A stretch of DNA of 64,000 bases from WJJR01 sp964440935 (GTDB lineage: Bacteria; Zixibacteria; MSB-5A5; WJJR01): positions 46,639 to 110,638 of the forward strand of contig CAYTTY010000007.1 of NCBI GenBank assembly GCA_964440935.1, written 5' to 3'. Under the pieces are notes generated by a model. That model was given only the letters and a program-made list of their open reading frames with translations, was not told where the DNA came from and ran no database searches. Below, piece after piece: positions 9,430 through 18,236 of the stretch (within the stretch, counting starts at the first letter, position 1; each line of letters starts with the position of its first letter). Position numbers and translations under genes: made by a program.

Positions 9430-9482
9430 TTGTGTCGACCGCCCTGCCATACGTAAAGTATCGACACAATCGTTTTTGTCAA
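9430..9482 (-). promoter_or_regulatory. promoter with overlapping 9-bp inverted repeat upstream of the secreted protease
   Basis: On the minus strand TTGACA (9477-9482) and TACTTT (9455-9460) are 16 bases apart. A perfect inverted repeat, TTGTGTCGA at 9430-9438 and TCGACACAA at 9461-9469, places one half-site in the promoter spacer and the other about 20 bases downstream of the -10. This geometry suits a repressor operator; no matching regulator gene is adjacent. Confidence 0.5.
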
Positions 9483-9512
9483 TACCCTAAGCGCCAAAGA
9501 GTTACACCGCTT

Positions 9513-10310
9513 TTACTTGCCTTCGACGGCGGTCGGGTCGAGGGGGCGAAAGAAACGGTCGGGGATATCCACATTGTACTGCTGATCGCGAAACTCCCAG
9601 CGGTGCTGTCCACCGCCCGGATATCCTTTGAGCCCAATCTCATCCATCTCCCAATACGGAAATTCTTGCCGGAATCGGTGAAATCGGACGTCAGCCGTGG
9701 TTGGTTCACCGTCTCCCGGTGTCCGCACAATCACGCGTTTTGGAGCGCGATCGTCGGCATCCCACTCGACTCGCCAACTCCACGCCCCATCGGATCCGAC
9801 ATACCAGTCGCGGTCATCATCGGATGGGCGCAACGGTTGTTCTCCATCACCGCCCCATCCCCCCGAGAAGAGATCGCGCCAGAGGGTCGTAAAGAACGTC
9901 GATAGCGGGACGTTGTATAGGTCGAGATTGGCCACCCGATCGTGGAAGTACTCTTCGTTGTGATGATCGACAAACCAGAACTCGTCACCGCGCACCACAC
10001 CGGTGAATGCCGGAATGTCGAGCGGACCAAGACCGCTGACATAAAACAGGTCCGGTGATCGATACGCGAGACGCAGAACAAACTGCCCGTGCGGTTCGGT
10101 GCCGCGTGCTTCCCAAAGCACACGGTAGGTGGCGGACTCGATTTCACTGTGTCGCATCTCGAGACGTGTACGAATACTCTGACTCTGATCGACGAGCGGT
10201 GGCCAGGGCGGACGTGTGCAGGCGACCATGACAAACGCAATGCACACAATAATCAGAACAGCAGGTGTAATGATGGTCAAATGAGAACGGAAGACGAGTC
10301 GAATCGACAT
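9513..10310 (-). CDS. LolA/LolB-like outer-membrane lipoprotein
   Basis: A 265-residue protein with a lipoprotein signal peptide; the lipobox FVMVAC puts the modified Cys at residue 31. The body has the strand-rich pattern of lipoprotein carrier folds (SATYRVLWEARGTEPHGQFVLRLAYRSPD, FYVSGLGPLDIPAFTGVV) and ends in PDRFFRPL, which recalls the end of DUF4292 and LolA-type proteins. ATG 10310 lies 5 bases after the stop of the site-2 protease gene; a longer frame to 10406 has no merit. A role in outer-membrane lipoprotein or lipid handling is inference from fold resemblance only. Confidence 0.65.
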   Translation of the reverse strand: MSIRLVFRSHLTIITPAVLIIVCIAFVMVACTRPPWPPLVDQSQSIRTRLEMRHSEIESATYRVLWEARGTEPHGQFVLRLAYRSPDLFYVSGLGPLDIPAFTGVVRGDEFWFVDHHNEEYFHDRVANLDLYNVPLSTFFTTLWRDLFSGGWGGDGEQPLRPSDDDRDWYVGSDGAWSWRVEWDADDRAPKRVIVRTPGDGEPTTADVRFHRFRQEFPYWEMDEIGLKGYPGGGQHRWEFRDQQYNVDIPDRFFRPLDPTAVEGK

Positions 10311-10315
10311 CGGAT

Positions 10316-10999
10316 TTATGCGTAGGCCAAGGCCCACAGTATATTGAGCGGAACTCCGGTGAACGCAAATGAGAGCGTTTGAACAAACGGTGACATCACC
10401 GCCCAAATTGGTGAGAATCCGACGAAGAATCCCATCAAAATCAGACCAATTAGAATCGGTGGACCGATACGTTCGAGATTAAACAACATCCGATCCCAAG
10501 CCGGCGGCGCCAACCCCATTAAAATCTTCGAACCGTCGAGTGGAGGCAATGGAATCAAATTGAAAAAGGCCAGCGACAGATTCATGATCACACCCATGGC
10601 GAAGATCTTGCCGAGCACGTGAATGAACCCGGTTTGAACTTCGGTGCCCCACCCGTAACCGATCAGGACACGCACAATCAAACCACATCCAATCGCCAGA
10701 ATGAGATTTGAGGCCGGACCGGCAGCGGCGATTTTAAACATCCCCCGGCGCGGGTCGGCGAGATTGCGCGGATCAAACGGCACCGGCTTTGCCCAGCCAA
10801 ACCGACCTGTCATGACCAGCATCAGCGTACCGACAACGTCCAAGTGCACCAGCGGATTCAGCGACAGCCGCCCCAACATACGCGCGGTCGGATCGCCAAG
10901 ACGATTGCTCATCCAGGCATGCGCCGCCTCGTGAAACGTCAACGAGAACAGCAACACCGGCAGGAAACTCAGCAGGTAGATGGGATCAGTAAACAGCAC
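10316..10999 (-). CDS. site-2 protease family (M50) membrane metalloprotease
   Basis: A 227-residue polytopic membrane protein. The zinc motif HEAAH spans residues 23-27 in the first helix and the third ligand Asp lies in NLIPLPPLDGSKIL. The AKPVPFDPRNL and AGPASNLILA segments are typical of the short, PDZ-free group related to Bacillus YwhC. Such proteases cleave within membranes; the physiological substrate of this group is not settled. It begins 33 bases after the glutamate dehydrogenase stop and is followed at once by the LolA/B-like lipoprotein gene, so the two are probably co-transcribed. Confidence 0.9.
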   Translation of the reverse strand: MLFTDPIYLLSFLPVLLFSLTFHEAAHAWMSNRLGDPTARMLGRLSLNPLVHLDVVGTLMLVMTGRFGWAKPVPFDPRNLADPRRGMFKIAAAGPASNLILAIGCGLIVRVLIGYGWGTEVQTGFIHVLGKIFAMGVIMNLSLAFFNLIPLPPLDGSKILMGLAPPAWDRMLFNLERIGPPILIGLILMGFFVGFSPIWAVMSPFVQTLSFAFTGVPLNILWALAYA

Positions 11000-11031
11000 G
11001 CAGCGATCTCCCGTTGCCTCAATTCCATAAA

Positions 11032-12300
11032 CTACGCGTACACACCCCGCATCTGAATAACGTCGACCACACGTTTGATCGCCAGCATATACGCCGCGAC
11101 ACGAAGGGGTGCTTTGTGGAGCAGTGACATATTCAACACATCATTGAAAGACCGGTTCATGGCCAATTCGAGACGACGGTTCACTTCCTCCTCATCCCAG
11201 AAGTAGCCGATCCGATCCTGCACCCATTCAAAGTACGAAACGGTCACACCACCGGCATTGCAAAGGATATCCGGAATGACGTGGATGCCTTTCTCGTACA
11301 AAATGTCATCCGCCTCCGGCGTCGTCGGTCCGTTCGCTCCTTCTGCTACCACTCGGGCCTTGATTTTGTTCGCGTTTTTGGAGGTGATCACATTCTCCAG
11401 AGCGGCCGGAATCAGGACATCACACTTCATTTCGAGAATCTTTCTGGCGTCGATCGGTTCGCTGTTCGGGAATCCGACGATTCCTCCGGTATTGGCCACG
11501 TGCTCAGTTAACTTGTTCGTGTCGAGTCCTTTGGGATTCTTGATCGCCCCGTTAACGTCGGCGACCGCGATAATTTTGCAGCCATCCTGGGCCAGCAGAT
11601 TGGCCGCCACCGATCCCACATTACCAAATCCCTGAACAATAACTTTCAAACTGTCCAGAGGCGCCCCCAAGTGCTGCGCCATGGCGCGAACACAATATTG
11701 AACGCCACGGCCGGTTGCTTCACGCCGTCCCTTCGAGCCCCCCATTATGACGGGTTTGCCGGTGACAACGGCGGGTTCGGTCCGCCGTTGATGCATGCAC
11801 CAAGTGTCCAGCACCCAAGCCATAATCTGCTGATCGGTATTGACATCGGGTGCGGGAATATCACGGTCGGGACCAATTACGTCGATCAGTTCCGCCGTGT
11901 AGCGACGAGTCAGGCGCTCCAATTCCCCCCGCGACAACTGCTTGGGATCACAGACGATACCGCCCTTGGCCCCACCAAACGGTATACCCACTACCGCACA
12001 CTTGAAAGTCATCCATGCGGACAAGGCCTGAACTTCATCGAGACTGACTTTGGGATGGTAACGGATGCCGCCTTTGCCCGGCCCGCGAATGATGGAATGC
12101 TGCACACGATACCCCGTAAACAACTGATATGATCCATCGTCCATCACCATTGGCAATTCGAGAATAATCGACCGGCGCGGCCGCTTGATGATTTCCAGCA
12201 ATCCGGGATCGAGTTTCAACAGGTCGGCGGCTTCATCGAACTGCCGCATAGCATTTTCAAACGTCGAAACCGGTATATCGGTGCTCTTCAACCGTGCCAC
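11032..12300 (-). CDS. gdhA: Glu/Leu/Phe/Val-type amino-acid dehydrogenase, probably glutamate dehydrogenase
   Basis: A 422-residue cytosolic enzyme of the NAD(P)-dependent glutamate dehydrogenase family, interconverting glutamate and 2-oxoglutarate plus ammonia. GPGKGGIRYHP, MTFKCAVVGIPFGGAKGGI (substrate and catalytic lysines) and PAPDVNTD are intact, as is the Rossmann motif VQGFGNVGSVAA. It starts at GTG 12300 rather than ATG: GGAGGA lies 6 bases upstream, and no Met occurs before residue 18. The start overlaps the end of the glycosylase gene by 13 bases. The length and motifs fit the hexameric short-form enzymes. Confidence 0.93.
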   Translation of the reverse strand: MARLKSTDIPVSTFENAMRQFDEAADLLKLDPGLLEIIKRPRRSIILELPMVMDDGSYQLFTGYRVQHSIIRGPGKGGIRYHPKVSLDEVQALSAWMTFKCAVVGIPFGGAKGGIVCDPKQLSRGELERLTRRYTAELIDVIGPDRDIPAPDVNTDQQIMAWVLDTWCMHQRRTEPAVVTGKPVIMGGSKGRREATGRGVQYCVRAMAQHLGAPLDSLKVIVQGFGNVGSVAANLLAQDGCKIIAVADVNGAIKNPKGLDTNKLTEHVANTGGIVGFPNSEPIDARKILEMKCDVLIPAALENVITSKNANKIKARVVAEGANGPTTPEADDILYEKGIHVIPDILCNAGGVTVSYFEWVQDRIGYFWDEEEVNRRLELAMNRSFNDVLNMSLLHKAPLRVAAYMLAIKRVVDVIQMRGVYA

Positions 12301-12944
12301 GTTCTGTCCTCCATCGTCGCCTTGCGCGAGACACGGGTTCCCCGTCGATAGGCGGACACCCAGGGATTTCCGTCAATATAGAATCGCCACAGCACATCGG
12401 CAGCGTCGGCCACCCCGACACGTCCACTGGTGGCAACGGCGACACTCCGTGGACGCCGCCCGACGATACGCAGTCGCGATGTGCGCAGATCGCAACCATT
12501 GTCAGTTCCGGTGATCGCCAGTGCCGCCGTCAGTTTGCCGGGTCCATTCGTCAGGTTTCTGTCCGGTACGCCGTTGCGGCGCCGGCGCATGCGCACGGTG
12601 CCGACTGTTGGCTCGAGGGCACGAATGAGAACAGCGGCCGGAAAGTCGCGGCGTTCGGCCACCACATTCAGCATCCAATGGTTGCCATAGGTGAAATAGA
12701 CATACGCATGACCGGGTGGACCGAACATGACTTCGGTACGCCTGGTACGCCCACGTGCGGCATGACAGGCGGGGTCATCCTCACCGATGTACGCCTCAGT
12801 CTCGACGATGACACCACCGGTGCCTCCTCCGTTGTCCTCAACAATTAACTGCCGTCCAAGCAGATCCACCGCCAGATCGAGTGTCGACTGCCGGAAGAAT
12901 GACTCTGGGAGAGGTCGTGGAAGTGGTTTATGGCCGGCCATCAT
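12288..12944 (-). CDS. mpg: 3-methyladenine DNA glycosylase, AAG/MPG family
   Basis: Removes alkylated purines and hypoxanthine from DNA by cleaving the N-glycosidic bond. The catalytic Glu lies in VETEAYIGEDDPACHAARG, followed by the DNA-contact region TEVMFGPPGHAYVYFTYG and NLTNGPGKL. At about 218 residues it has family length. Adjacent ATGs at 12944 and 12941 are the likely starts; a TTG at 12953 is also in frame. The C-terminal WVSAYRRGTRVS corresponds to the usual WRF.I.GNPWVS region. It sits between uvrC and gdhA, so two repair genes adjoin. Confidence 0.92.
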   Translation of the reverse strand: MMAGHKPLPRPLPESFFRQSTLDLAVDLLGRQLIVEDNGGGTGGVIVETEAYIGEDDPACHAARGRTRRTEVMFGPPGHAYVYFTYGNHWMLNVVAERRDFPAAVLIRALEPTVGTVRMRRRRNGVPDRNLTNGPGKLTAALAITGTDNGCDLRTSRLRIVGRRPRSVAVATSGRVGVADAADVLWRFYIDGNPWVSAYRRGTRVSRKATMEDRTWHG

Positions 12945-13051
12945 GCAGCCCAAGGTGGCTTGGAAAACGGGATAAAATCAATGGGTTTCAGCGCGTCTGA
13001 TCTGTGGTCATGGCGCGAATCGTAAAGGAACCACACGCGTTGCCAAGTCTG

Positions 13052-14914
13052 TCACTCGACGTCTTCCGATGTGGCCGGATGAAACCGCTCATACACCGCC
13101 GCGGCGGTTCGTTTGTCGAGCCGCCCGACTTTGCGTAGGTCATCGATGGAGGCGTCGGCGATCTTTTTCACCGAACCGAATGCTTCGAGCAGTTGCTGCC
13201 GTCGTGCCAGACCGATGCCGGGGATGTCGTCGAGTTCGGATTTGATCACGCGTTTCTTGCGGCGCGATTTTTGGAAGGTCAAGGCAAAACGATGCGCCTC
13301 ATCGCGGATGCGTTGCAAGAGACGCAATGATGGTGACGATTTCGAAATCGACAGTGTGGGTCCCGATCCGCTGCCATCGCCGGGAAGAACAACTTGTTCA
13401 AGACGTTTAGCGAGACCAATGAGAGATTGATCGGCAATATTCAGTGCGTCGAGCGCCTTGCATGCGGCACTGACCTGACCGGCACCGCCATCGATCAGGA
13501 CCAAGTCCGGGAATTCCTGCGCCTCTTCGATCAGATGCGTGAAATATCGTGTCACCAGCTCACCCATCATCGCAAAGTCATTGCGCCCGACAACCGTCTT
13601 GATCTTGTACTTGCGATACTCACGTTTCAACGGTTTGCCGTCGCGGAAATAGACCAGCGATCCCACCGGATCGGTTTCCCCGAGGTTGGATACGTCGAAC
13701 GCGACAATCGTCCTTGGCGGCACCGGCAGACGCAAATCGCGTTGCAGCAGATACACCGAATCGGGGATGCGTACCGCCGATGCGGCTTTCTGACTCAGCA
13801 GTTCATTGAGCATCAGCTTGGCGTTGGTCTGTGCCATCTCCAACAGCTCATGTTTCTGCCCGCGCTGGGGAACGTGAATGTTCACCGATTTCCGGCGCTC
13901 CCGTCCGAGCCACTGCGCCACCAGTTCCTCTTCCTCGCAGTGGTCGGGCAGAAAGATCTCATCGGGGATCGACGGCGAATGCAAGTAATACTGCTTGATG
14001 AAAGCCGTCAACACGTCACGGTCGGAATCCAACGGGTCAGCCGACAGTTGGAAGTTCTGCCGGCCAATCAGTAGCCCGTCACGAATCTGCAGGGCCACTG
14101 CCGCGACAATCTTGTCGGAGCGTGCCAAGGCCAGTACATCGCGATCGACAATCGACTCGGCCGAGACTTTCTGTTTCTGACGCACCGAATTCAGTGCGCG
14201 CAGTTTGTCGCGCCACGACGCCGCCTCCTCGAAACGTAATTCTGCCGATGCCGTATCCATCTTCTCTTCAATGCTGGCCAGCAGCCGCTCCTCTTTCCCT
14301 TCAAGAAACAGACAGGCCGAATCAATCAATTCACGATACGCTTCCTCGGTGATCTTAAACTCGCACGGCCCCGGACAGCGCTTGATGTAGTAATCGAGAC
14401 AGACGCGATACTTGCGGTTGGTCGGCGACGGGATAATCAGGTTGCATCCACGAATCATGAAAACCCGTCCGAGGACCTTCAACGTCTCCCTCATCCCCTT
14501 GACGTCGGTGTACGGCCCGAAGTAACGCGCCCCATCCTTGCGCATCCGTCGCACGACCAACAGACGCGGGAACGGCTCGTTGGTGGTGACCTTGATGTAC
14601 GGGTAGCGTTTATCGTCGCGCAACGAGACGTTGTACCGGGGTTTGTATTCCTTGATCAGATTGGCTTCGAGGATCAGCGACTCGATTTCGGTGTCAGTCG
14701 AGAGAATCTCGAAATCGGCCGCCTTTTCGAGCATGGCGATCGTGCGCGGATGTTCGATGCCGGTCTCACGGAAATACGAGCGAACGCGATTGCGCAGATT
14801 CTTGGCCTTGCCGATGTAGAGAATCTCGTCGCCGGGGTCCTTGAACATGTAGACGCCCGGACGGTCGGGCAGGCTGCCGATTTTGTCGTTCAGTTTCGTT
14901 CGGTCAATTGCCAT
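13052..14914 (-). CDS. uvrC: excinuclease ABC subunit C
   Basis: A 620-residue nucleotide-excision repair nuclease making the 3' and 5' incisions around lesions bound by UvrB. The GIY-YIG nuclease domain occupies roughly residues 14-95 (GVYMFKDPGDEILYIGKAKNL). The UVR domain that binds UvrB lies near 200-235 (EKMDTASAELRFEEAASWRDKL). The RNase H-like 5' nuclease domain shows AFDVSNLGETDPVGSLV and LVLIDGGAGQVSAA. Tandem helix-hairpin-helix motifs close the protein (LDDIPGIGLARRQQLLEAFGS). All domains are present and length is normal. Confidence 0.97.
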   Translation of the reverse strand: MAIDRTKLNDKIGSLPDRPGVYMFKDPGDEILYIGKAKNLRNRVRSYFRETGIEHPRTIAMLEKAADFEILSTDTEIESLILEANLIKEYKPRYNVSLRDDKRYPYIKVTTNEPFPRLLVVRRMRKDGARYFGPYTDVKGMRETLKVLGRVFMIRGCNLIIPSPTNRKYRVCLDYYIKRCPGPCEFKITEEAYRELIDSACLFLEGKEERLLASIEEKMDTASAELRFEEAASWRDKLRALNSVRQKQKVSAESIVDRDVLALARSDKIVAAVALQIRDGLLIGRQNFQLSADPLDSDRDVLTAFIKQYYLHSPSIPDEIFLPDHCEEEELVAQWLGRERRKSVNIHVPQRGQKHELLEMAQTNAKLMLNELLSQKAASAVRIPDSVYLLQRDLRLPVPPRTIVAFDVSNLGETDPVGSLVYFRDGKPLKREYRKYKIKTVVGRNDFAMMGELVTRYFTHLIEEAQEFPDLVLIDGGAGQVSAACKALDALNIADQSLIGLAKRLEQVVLPGDGSGSGPTLSISKSSPSLRLLQRIRDEAHRFALTFQKSRRKKRVIKSELDDIPGIGLARRQQLLEAFGSVKKIADASIDDLRKVGRLDKRTAAAVYERFHPATSEDVE

Positions 14915-14999
14915 TCGTCATCCCTATCGGGATGATACGTCCGAGCCACCCAAATGAAAGCGTTGGGAGAGAGATCCCAATATGGCAAACCGTCCGAGT

Positions 15000-15626
15000 T
15001 TACCGCACCCGCCGCGCCCCGACATACCGGTCCCGGTAAACTGATTCGCGCAATGAGGAGATGATCACACCACGGCTCTCGGAAGCGTGCACAAAGCGGT
15101 TGTCGCCGAGATAGACACCGACATGAGAGACGTTGTTGCCGTTGAAGCTGAAGAAGACCAAGTCACCAACGGCTAATTCATCGGCGGATACCCGGTGTCC
15201 CACGCGGACCAAGTCGCGTGTGAGCGTGGGCAGTCGGCGACCATCGTAGTCGCGGTACAACGAGTGGACGAGATACGAGCAATCAATACCGTTTTGGTCC
15301 GTACCACCAAGCCGGTATGGCGTACCGAGGTAGTCGCGCACAATGCGCGAGAAGATGACCGGATCGACCGACGACTCCGGAGCGGTTCCCTCGGCCGAGC
15401 TTTCAAGGTGATTCCCGGTGACATCCGAATCAGGCTCGTGATCGTTTACATCGACTTGCGCCGGTTGCTGGCGCGGCGGATACGAGATATCCCCGCTCGT
15501 GTAAATGGGATACGGCGAGCAACCGGTAATGCCGAATCGAGCGAAGTAGATGATGGCAATGGTGATTAGTACGTGTCTGGCGTGAGGAGTCGATCCCCAG
15601 TGCAGAAGTTGCCGCAAGCGTGCCAT
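15000..15626 (-). CDS. NlpC/P60 family cell-wall hydrolase lipoprotein
   Basis: A 208-residue lipoprotein with an N-terminal hydrophobic segment ending in the lipobox GITGC (Cys 36). After a low-complexity Pro/Gln/Asp linker, the NlpC/P60 domain begins about residue 85 with RIVRDYLGTPYRLGG. The catalytic Cys 116 lies in NGIDCSYLVHSLY, the His in VSHVGVYLG and the third polar residue in FVHASESRGV. Such enzymes cut the gamma-D-Glu to diaminopimelate bond in peptidoglycan stems, like E. coli MepS. ATG 15626 is preferred; the longer frame to 15758 overlaps the preceding gene and hides the signal. Confidence 0.88.
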   Translation of the reverse strand: MARLRQLLHWGSTPHARHVLITIAIIYFARFGITGCSPYPIYTSGDISYPPRQQPAQVDVNDHEPDSDVTGNHLESSAEGTAPESSVDPVIFSRIVRDYLGTPYRLGGTDQNGIDCSYLVHSLYRDYDGRRLPTLTRDLVRVGHRVSADELAVGDLVFFSFNGNNVSHVGVYLGDNRFVHASESRGVIISSLRESVYRDRYVGARRVR

Positions 15627-15675
15627 GGTCCTGCCCCCTTTTACTGCACGCCGCCAAGACTCAGCGACGTTCCCC

Positions 15676-16617
15676 TCATCCAAAAGTCGGGTAGCGTAAA
15701 CCAAAGCGCCAGTAAAAAAAGGCCCTCGCCAGAAAAAACCCCGCGACCATAAGCGCAAGATAGACAGGAAAATAGACTGCCGCCCCTAAAGTAAGGGTCG
15801 CGACACCGGCCTTGGCCGCCAAAGGGGCTCGGTCCAGAGGATTCGACCGGGACGCCCAGGTAAAAAACGGTAGCGAGACAAAAGCGGCGAGTGCCAAAGC
15901 CAATTGGGTTTGCCAGATCGCCAATACAATCGCGGTTCCCACAAGCAGAGACGCGATCAACATGGTTGCGCGTCCTCCTGCCCATACACCGACTGTCCGT
16001 TTGCCCGACACTTGGTCGCCGGGAATATCCGCCACCGTTGTCGCCAGGTACACACCACCAACGGCACAGCCGTAGGCGATCGATGGGAGTAACGCCGACA
16101 CGACCTCCGCCCCGGCGAACACTGCGCCCATCACATACACAACGACCCCATGTGCGATCACATTCGCAGTAAATCCGAGCATGGGACGGTTCTTCCAGGG
16201 GAGTTGTCCAACCGAATATACAACTCCGAGAATAACGATGACCAATGTCAACGCGATGTACTCGTAACCGAATGGAACAGCGAGCGCGACCGACAGAACG
16301 TTGAGGACAATCGTAAATCGCCAGGCGGCGGATATCGAGATGATCCCTTCGGGAAGGAAGAACAGCTTCTTGTTAACGCCATCAGATTCGATGTCGCAAA
16401 TTTGATTCAACGTATAAACCGCACCAAACAGGCACCACAGTTGAATCACGAAAAGCGGCCATTCCCATAGTGCGATGGAACGTTGGGTTGATGATTCGGC
16501 GACACCGAGTAACGCAATTGTCCAAACCGGCGGCATTAGGACCGGACGGGTGAAGAAGAGATAGTCGAGTGGTGTCTTGCGACCGCCAATGGACATCGTG
16601 TCATTTACCGGAGCCAT
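15676..16617 (-). CDS. UbiA-family prenyltransferase, acceptor uncertain
   Basis: A 313-residue membrane protein with eight or nine helices. The first prenyl-diphosphate/Mg motif is N71-x3-D75-x3-D79 (NQICDIESDGVNKK) and the second aspartate motif is ATTVADIPGDQVSGKRT. Members attach prenyl chains to aromatic rings, haem, chlorophyllide or glycerol phosphate. The LFFLPEG after the first motif differs from the RPLPSG of 4-hydroxybenzoate enzymes. Its start overlaps the cdsA stop, and it follows uppS and cdsA, so a lipid role is plausible. Archaeal-type geranylgeranylglyceryl-phosphate transferase is one possibility; that is inference from gene order. Confidence 0.8.
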   Translation of the reverse strand: MAPVNDTMSIGGRKTPLDYLFFTRPVLMPPVWTIALLGVAESSTQRSIALWEWPLFVIQLWCLFGAVYTLNQICDIESDGVNKKLFFLPEGIISISAAWRFTIVLNVLSVALAVPFGYEYIALTLVIVILGVVYSVGQLPWKNRPMLGFTANVIAHGVVVYVMGAVFAGAEVVSALLPSIAYGCAVGGVYLATTVADIPGDQVSGKRTVGVWAGGRATMLIASLLVGTAIVLAIWQTQLALALAAFVSLPFFTWASRSNPLDRAPLAAKAGVATLTLGAAVYFPVYLALMVAGFFLARAFFYWRFGLRYPTFG

Positions 16618-17426
16618 CAGAGCCCGAGAATGCCCCAGAAGAATAGTAGTGCCCAGAGTGCCGGACCGGCCACCAGGGTGGAGTCGAACCGGTCGAGCAC
16701 ACCGCCGTGCCCGGGAATGATCGATGAGAAGTCTTTGACACCGGCGGCACGTTTAATGACCGACTCGAACAGATCCCCAATCTGCCCGACAATCCCGACC
16801 AACAAGGCCGCCGTGATTATCTGTACTGCAGGTATGTCGATCCAGCCAGCCGCTACATACACAACACCGATCAGACCCGATACGATCACTTGAGCGATGG
16901 CGCCAGCAATGGTTTTGTTTGGCGAGATGACGGGCGACAGTTTGGGCCCGCCGATCATTCGTCCGAACAGATACGCCGCCGTATCTCCAATCCATAGATT
17001 CGCATAGAGAAAGACGATCCACTTGACTCCGTGTGGATCAATCTTGCGAAGTAGCAGCAATGATGCGAAACCAAAACCGATCCAGATCGCAGATCCAATA
17101 TGGGTCAACAGAGCAAGCAACGCGGAGTGCGCATCGCGACGCCACACGACGACTGCACCTGTCAATACGAGCAACATTGCGCTCCATGCCAGCAGCATGA
17201 CATGGGAATCAAAGGCCACCAGCGAGAGTGAAAGCGTGAGAAAGAGACCAATCGGCAGAACATACGGAATCCCATTCTGCCGGGCCACGCGCCAGATTTC
17301 AATACACGAAACGGAGACGAAGACACCGACCAACCCCCATAGCCACCAGCCGCCACGCTGAAACACCCACAACAGGGCAGGGATCGCGATAACCGCGACA
17401 AGTGCACGGATAAGAAAGTTGTTCAC
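16617..17426 (-). CDS. cdsA: phosphatidate cytidylyltransferase
   Basis: Makes CDP-diacylglycerol from CTP and phosphatidic acid in the cytoplasmic membrane, the branch point of phospholipid synthesis. The 269-residue protein has about eight hydrophobic helices and the complete C-terminal signature SVIKRAAGVKDFSSIIPGHG followed by GVLDRFDS. It starts 3 bases after the uppS stop and overlaps the UbiA-like start, so all three are co-translated. The usual next genes dxr and rseP are absent. Confidence 0.95.
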   Translation of the reverse strand: MNNFLIRALVAVIAIPALLWVFQRGGWWLWGLVGVFVSVSCIEIWRVARQNGIPYVLPIGLFLTLSLSLVAFDSHVMLLAWSAMLLVLTGAVVVWRRDAHSALLALLTHIGSAIWIGFGFASLLLLRKIDPHGVKWIVFLYANLWIGDTAAYLFGRMIGGPKLSPVISPNKTIAGAIAQVIVSGLIGVVYVAAGWIDIPAVQIITAALLVGIVGQIGDLFESVIKRAAGVKDFSSIIPGHGGVLDRFDSTLVAGPALWALLFFWGILGL

Positions 17427-17429
17427 CGT

Positions 17430-18227
17430 CTATTTTGACGTTGAATTGACACGCCCAAAGCGGCGCTCGCGTGACTGATAGTCGAGTAACGCCCGGTAGA
17501 AGTCGTCGCGTCCGAAATCCGGCCACAAGGTGTCGGTCACATAGAGCTCGGTGTAGGAGGTCTGCCACAACAGGAAGTTCGAGAGTCGTCTCTCCCCCGA
17601 CGTGCGGATCAACAGATCGGGATCGGGCAGTCCGTTCGTCTGCAAGTGTGCGGCGAAGGTCGATTCGGTAATGTCGGCAACATCCAATTCGCCGTGCCGC
17701 ACTTTTTCGGCCAACTGACGCACCGCGTGGATGATCTCCGACCGACCGCTGTAGTTCAGCGCGAGATTGAGTACGATCCCGGTGTTGTCGCTGGTCTGTC
17801 TGATGGCATCGAGAAGGACATTGCGTCGCACCGGCGGGAGACCATCGATATCGCCGGTGGCAATCAAACGGACATTCTTCTCTTCGAGTTCGCGCAGTTC
17901 GCGCTTAGTGGTCTCCGAAAGCAATCGCATCAAAGCCGAAATCTCTCGCTTGGGGCGTCCCCAATTCTCGACCGAAAAGGTGTACAGTGTCAGCGCCTTG
18001 ATATTGAGTTCGCCGGCTACTTCGACGACGCGCTTGACCGCATCGACACCGGCTTTGTGACCGGCTGTCCGCGGCAACCCCCGCCGTTTGGCCCAGCGGC
18101 CATTGCCATCCATGATGATGGCGATATGCCCTGGCAGACGGTCTCCTCCCTGCAATTGCTGCCGGAGGCTGTCGCTCGAATCGGTCGTTTGCGACGCTGT
18201 CACACTGGTGACCACAGACGTGCCCAT
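17430..18227 (-). CDS. uppS: isoprenyl transferase (undecaprenyl diphosphate synthase)
   Basis: A cis-prenyltransferase of 265 residues that condenses isopentenyl diphosphate units onto a prenyl primer to make the carrier lipid for wall and glycan synthesis. The catalytic Asp 40 lies in HIAIIMDGNGRWAKRRGLPR, and TLYTFSVENWGRP, LALNYSGRSEI and DLLIRTSGERRLSNFLLWQ are all conserved. The first 30 residues are a variable Ser/Thr-rich leader. It follows frr by 9 bases. Confidence 0.96.
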   Translation of the reverse strand: MGTSVVTSVTASQTTDSSDSLRQQLQGGDRLPGHIAIIMDGNGRWAKRRGLPRTAGHKAGVDAVKRVVEVAGELNIKALTLYTFSVENWGRPKREISALMRLLSETTKRELRELEEKNVRLIATGDIDGLPPVRRNVLLDAIRQTSDNTGIVLNLALNYSGRSEIIHAVRQLAEKVRHGELDVADITESTFAAHLQTNGLPDPDLLIRTSGERRLSNFLLWQTSYTELYVTDTLWPDFGRDDFYRALLDYQSRERRFGRVNSTSK

Positions 18228-18236
18228 CGGTACGTT

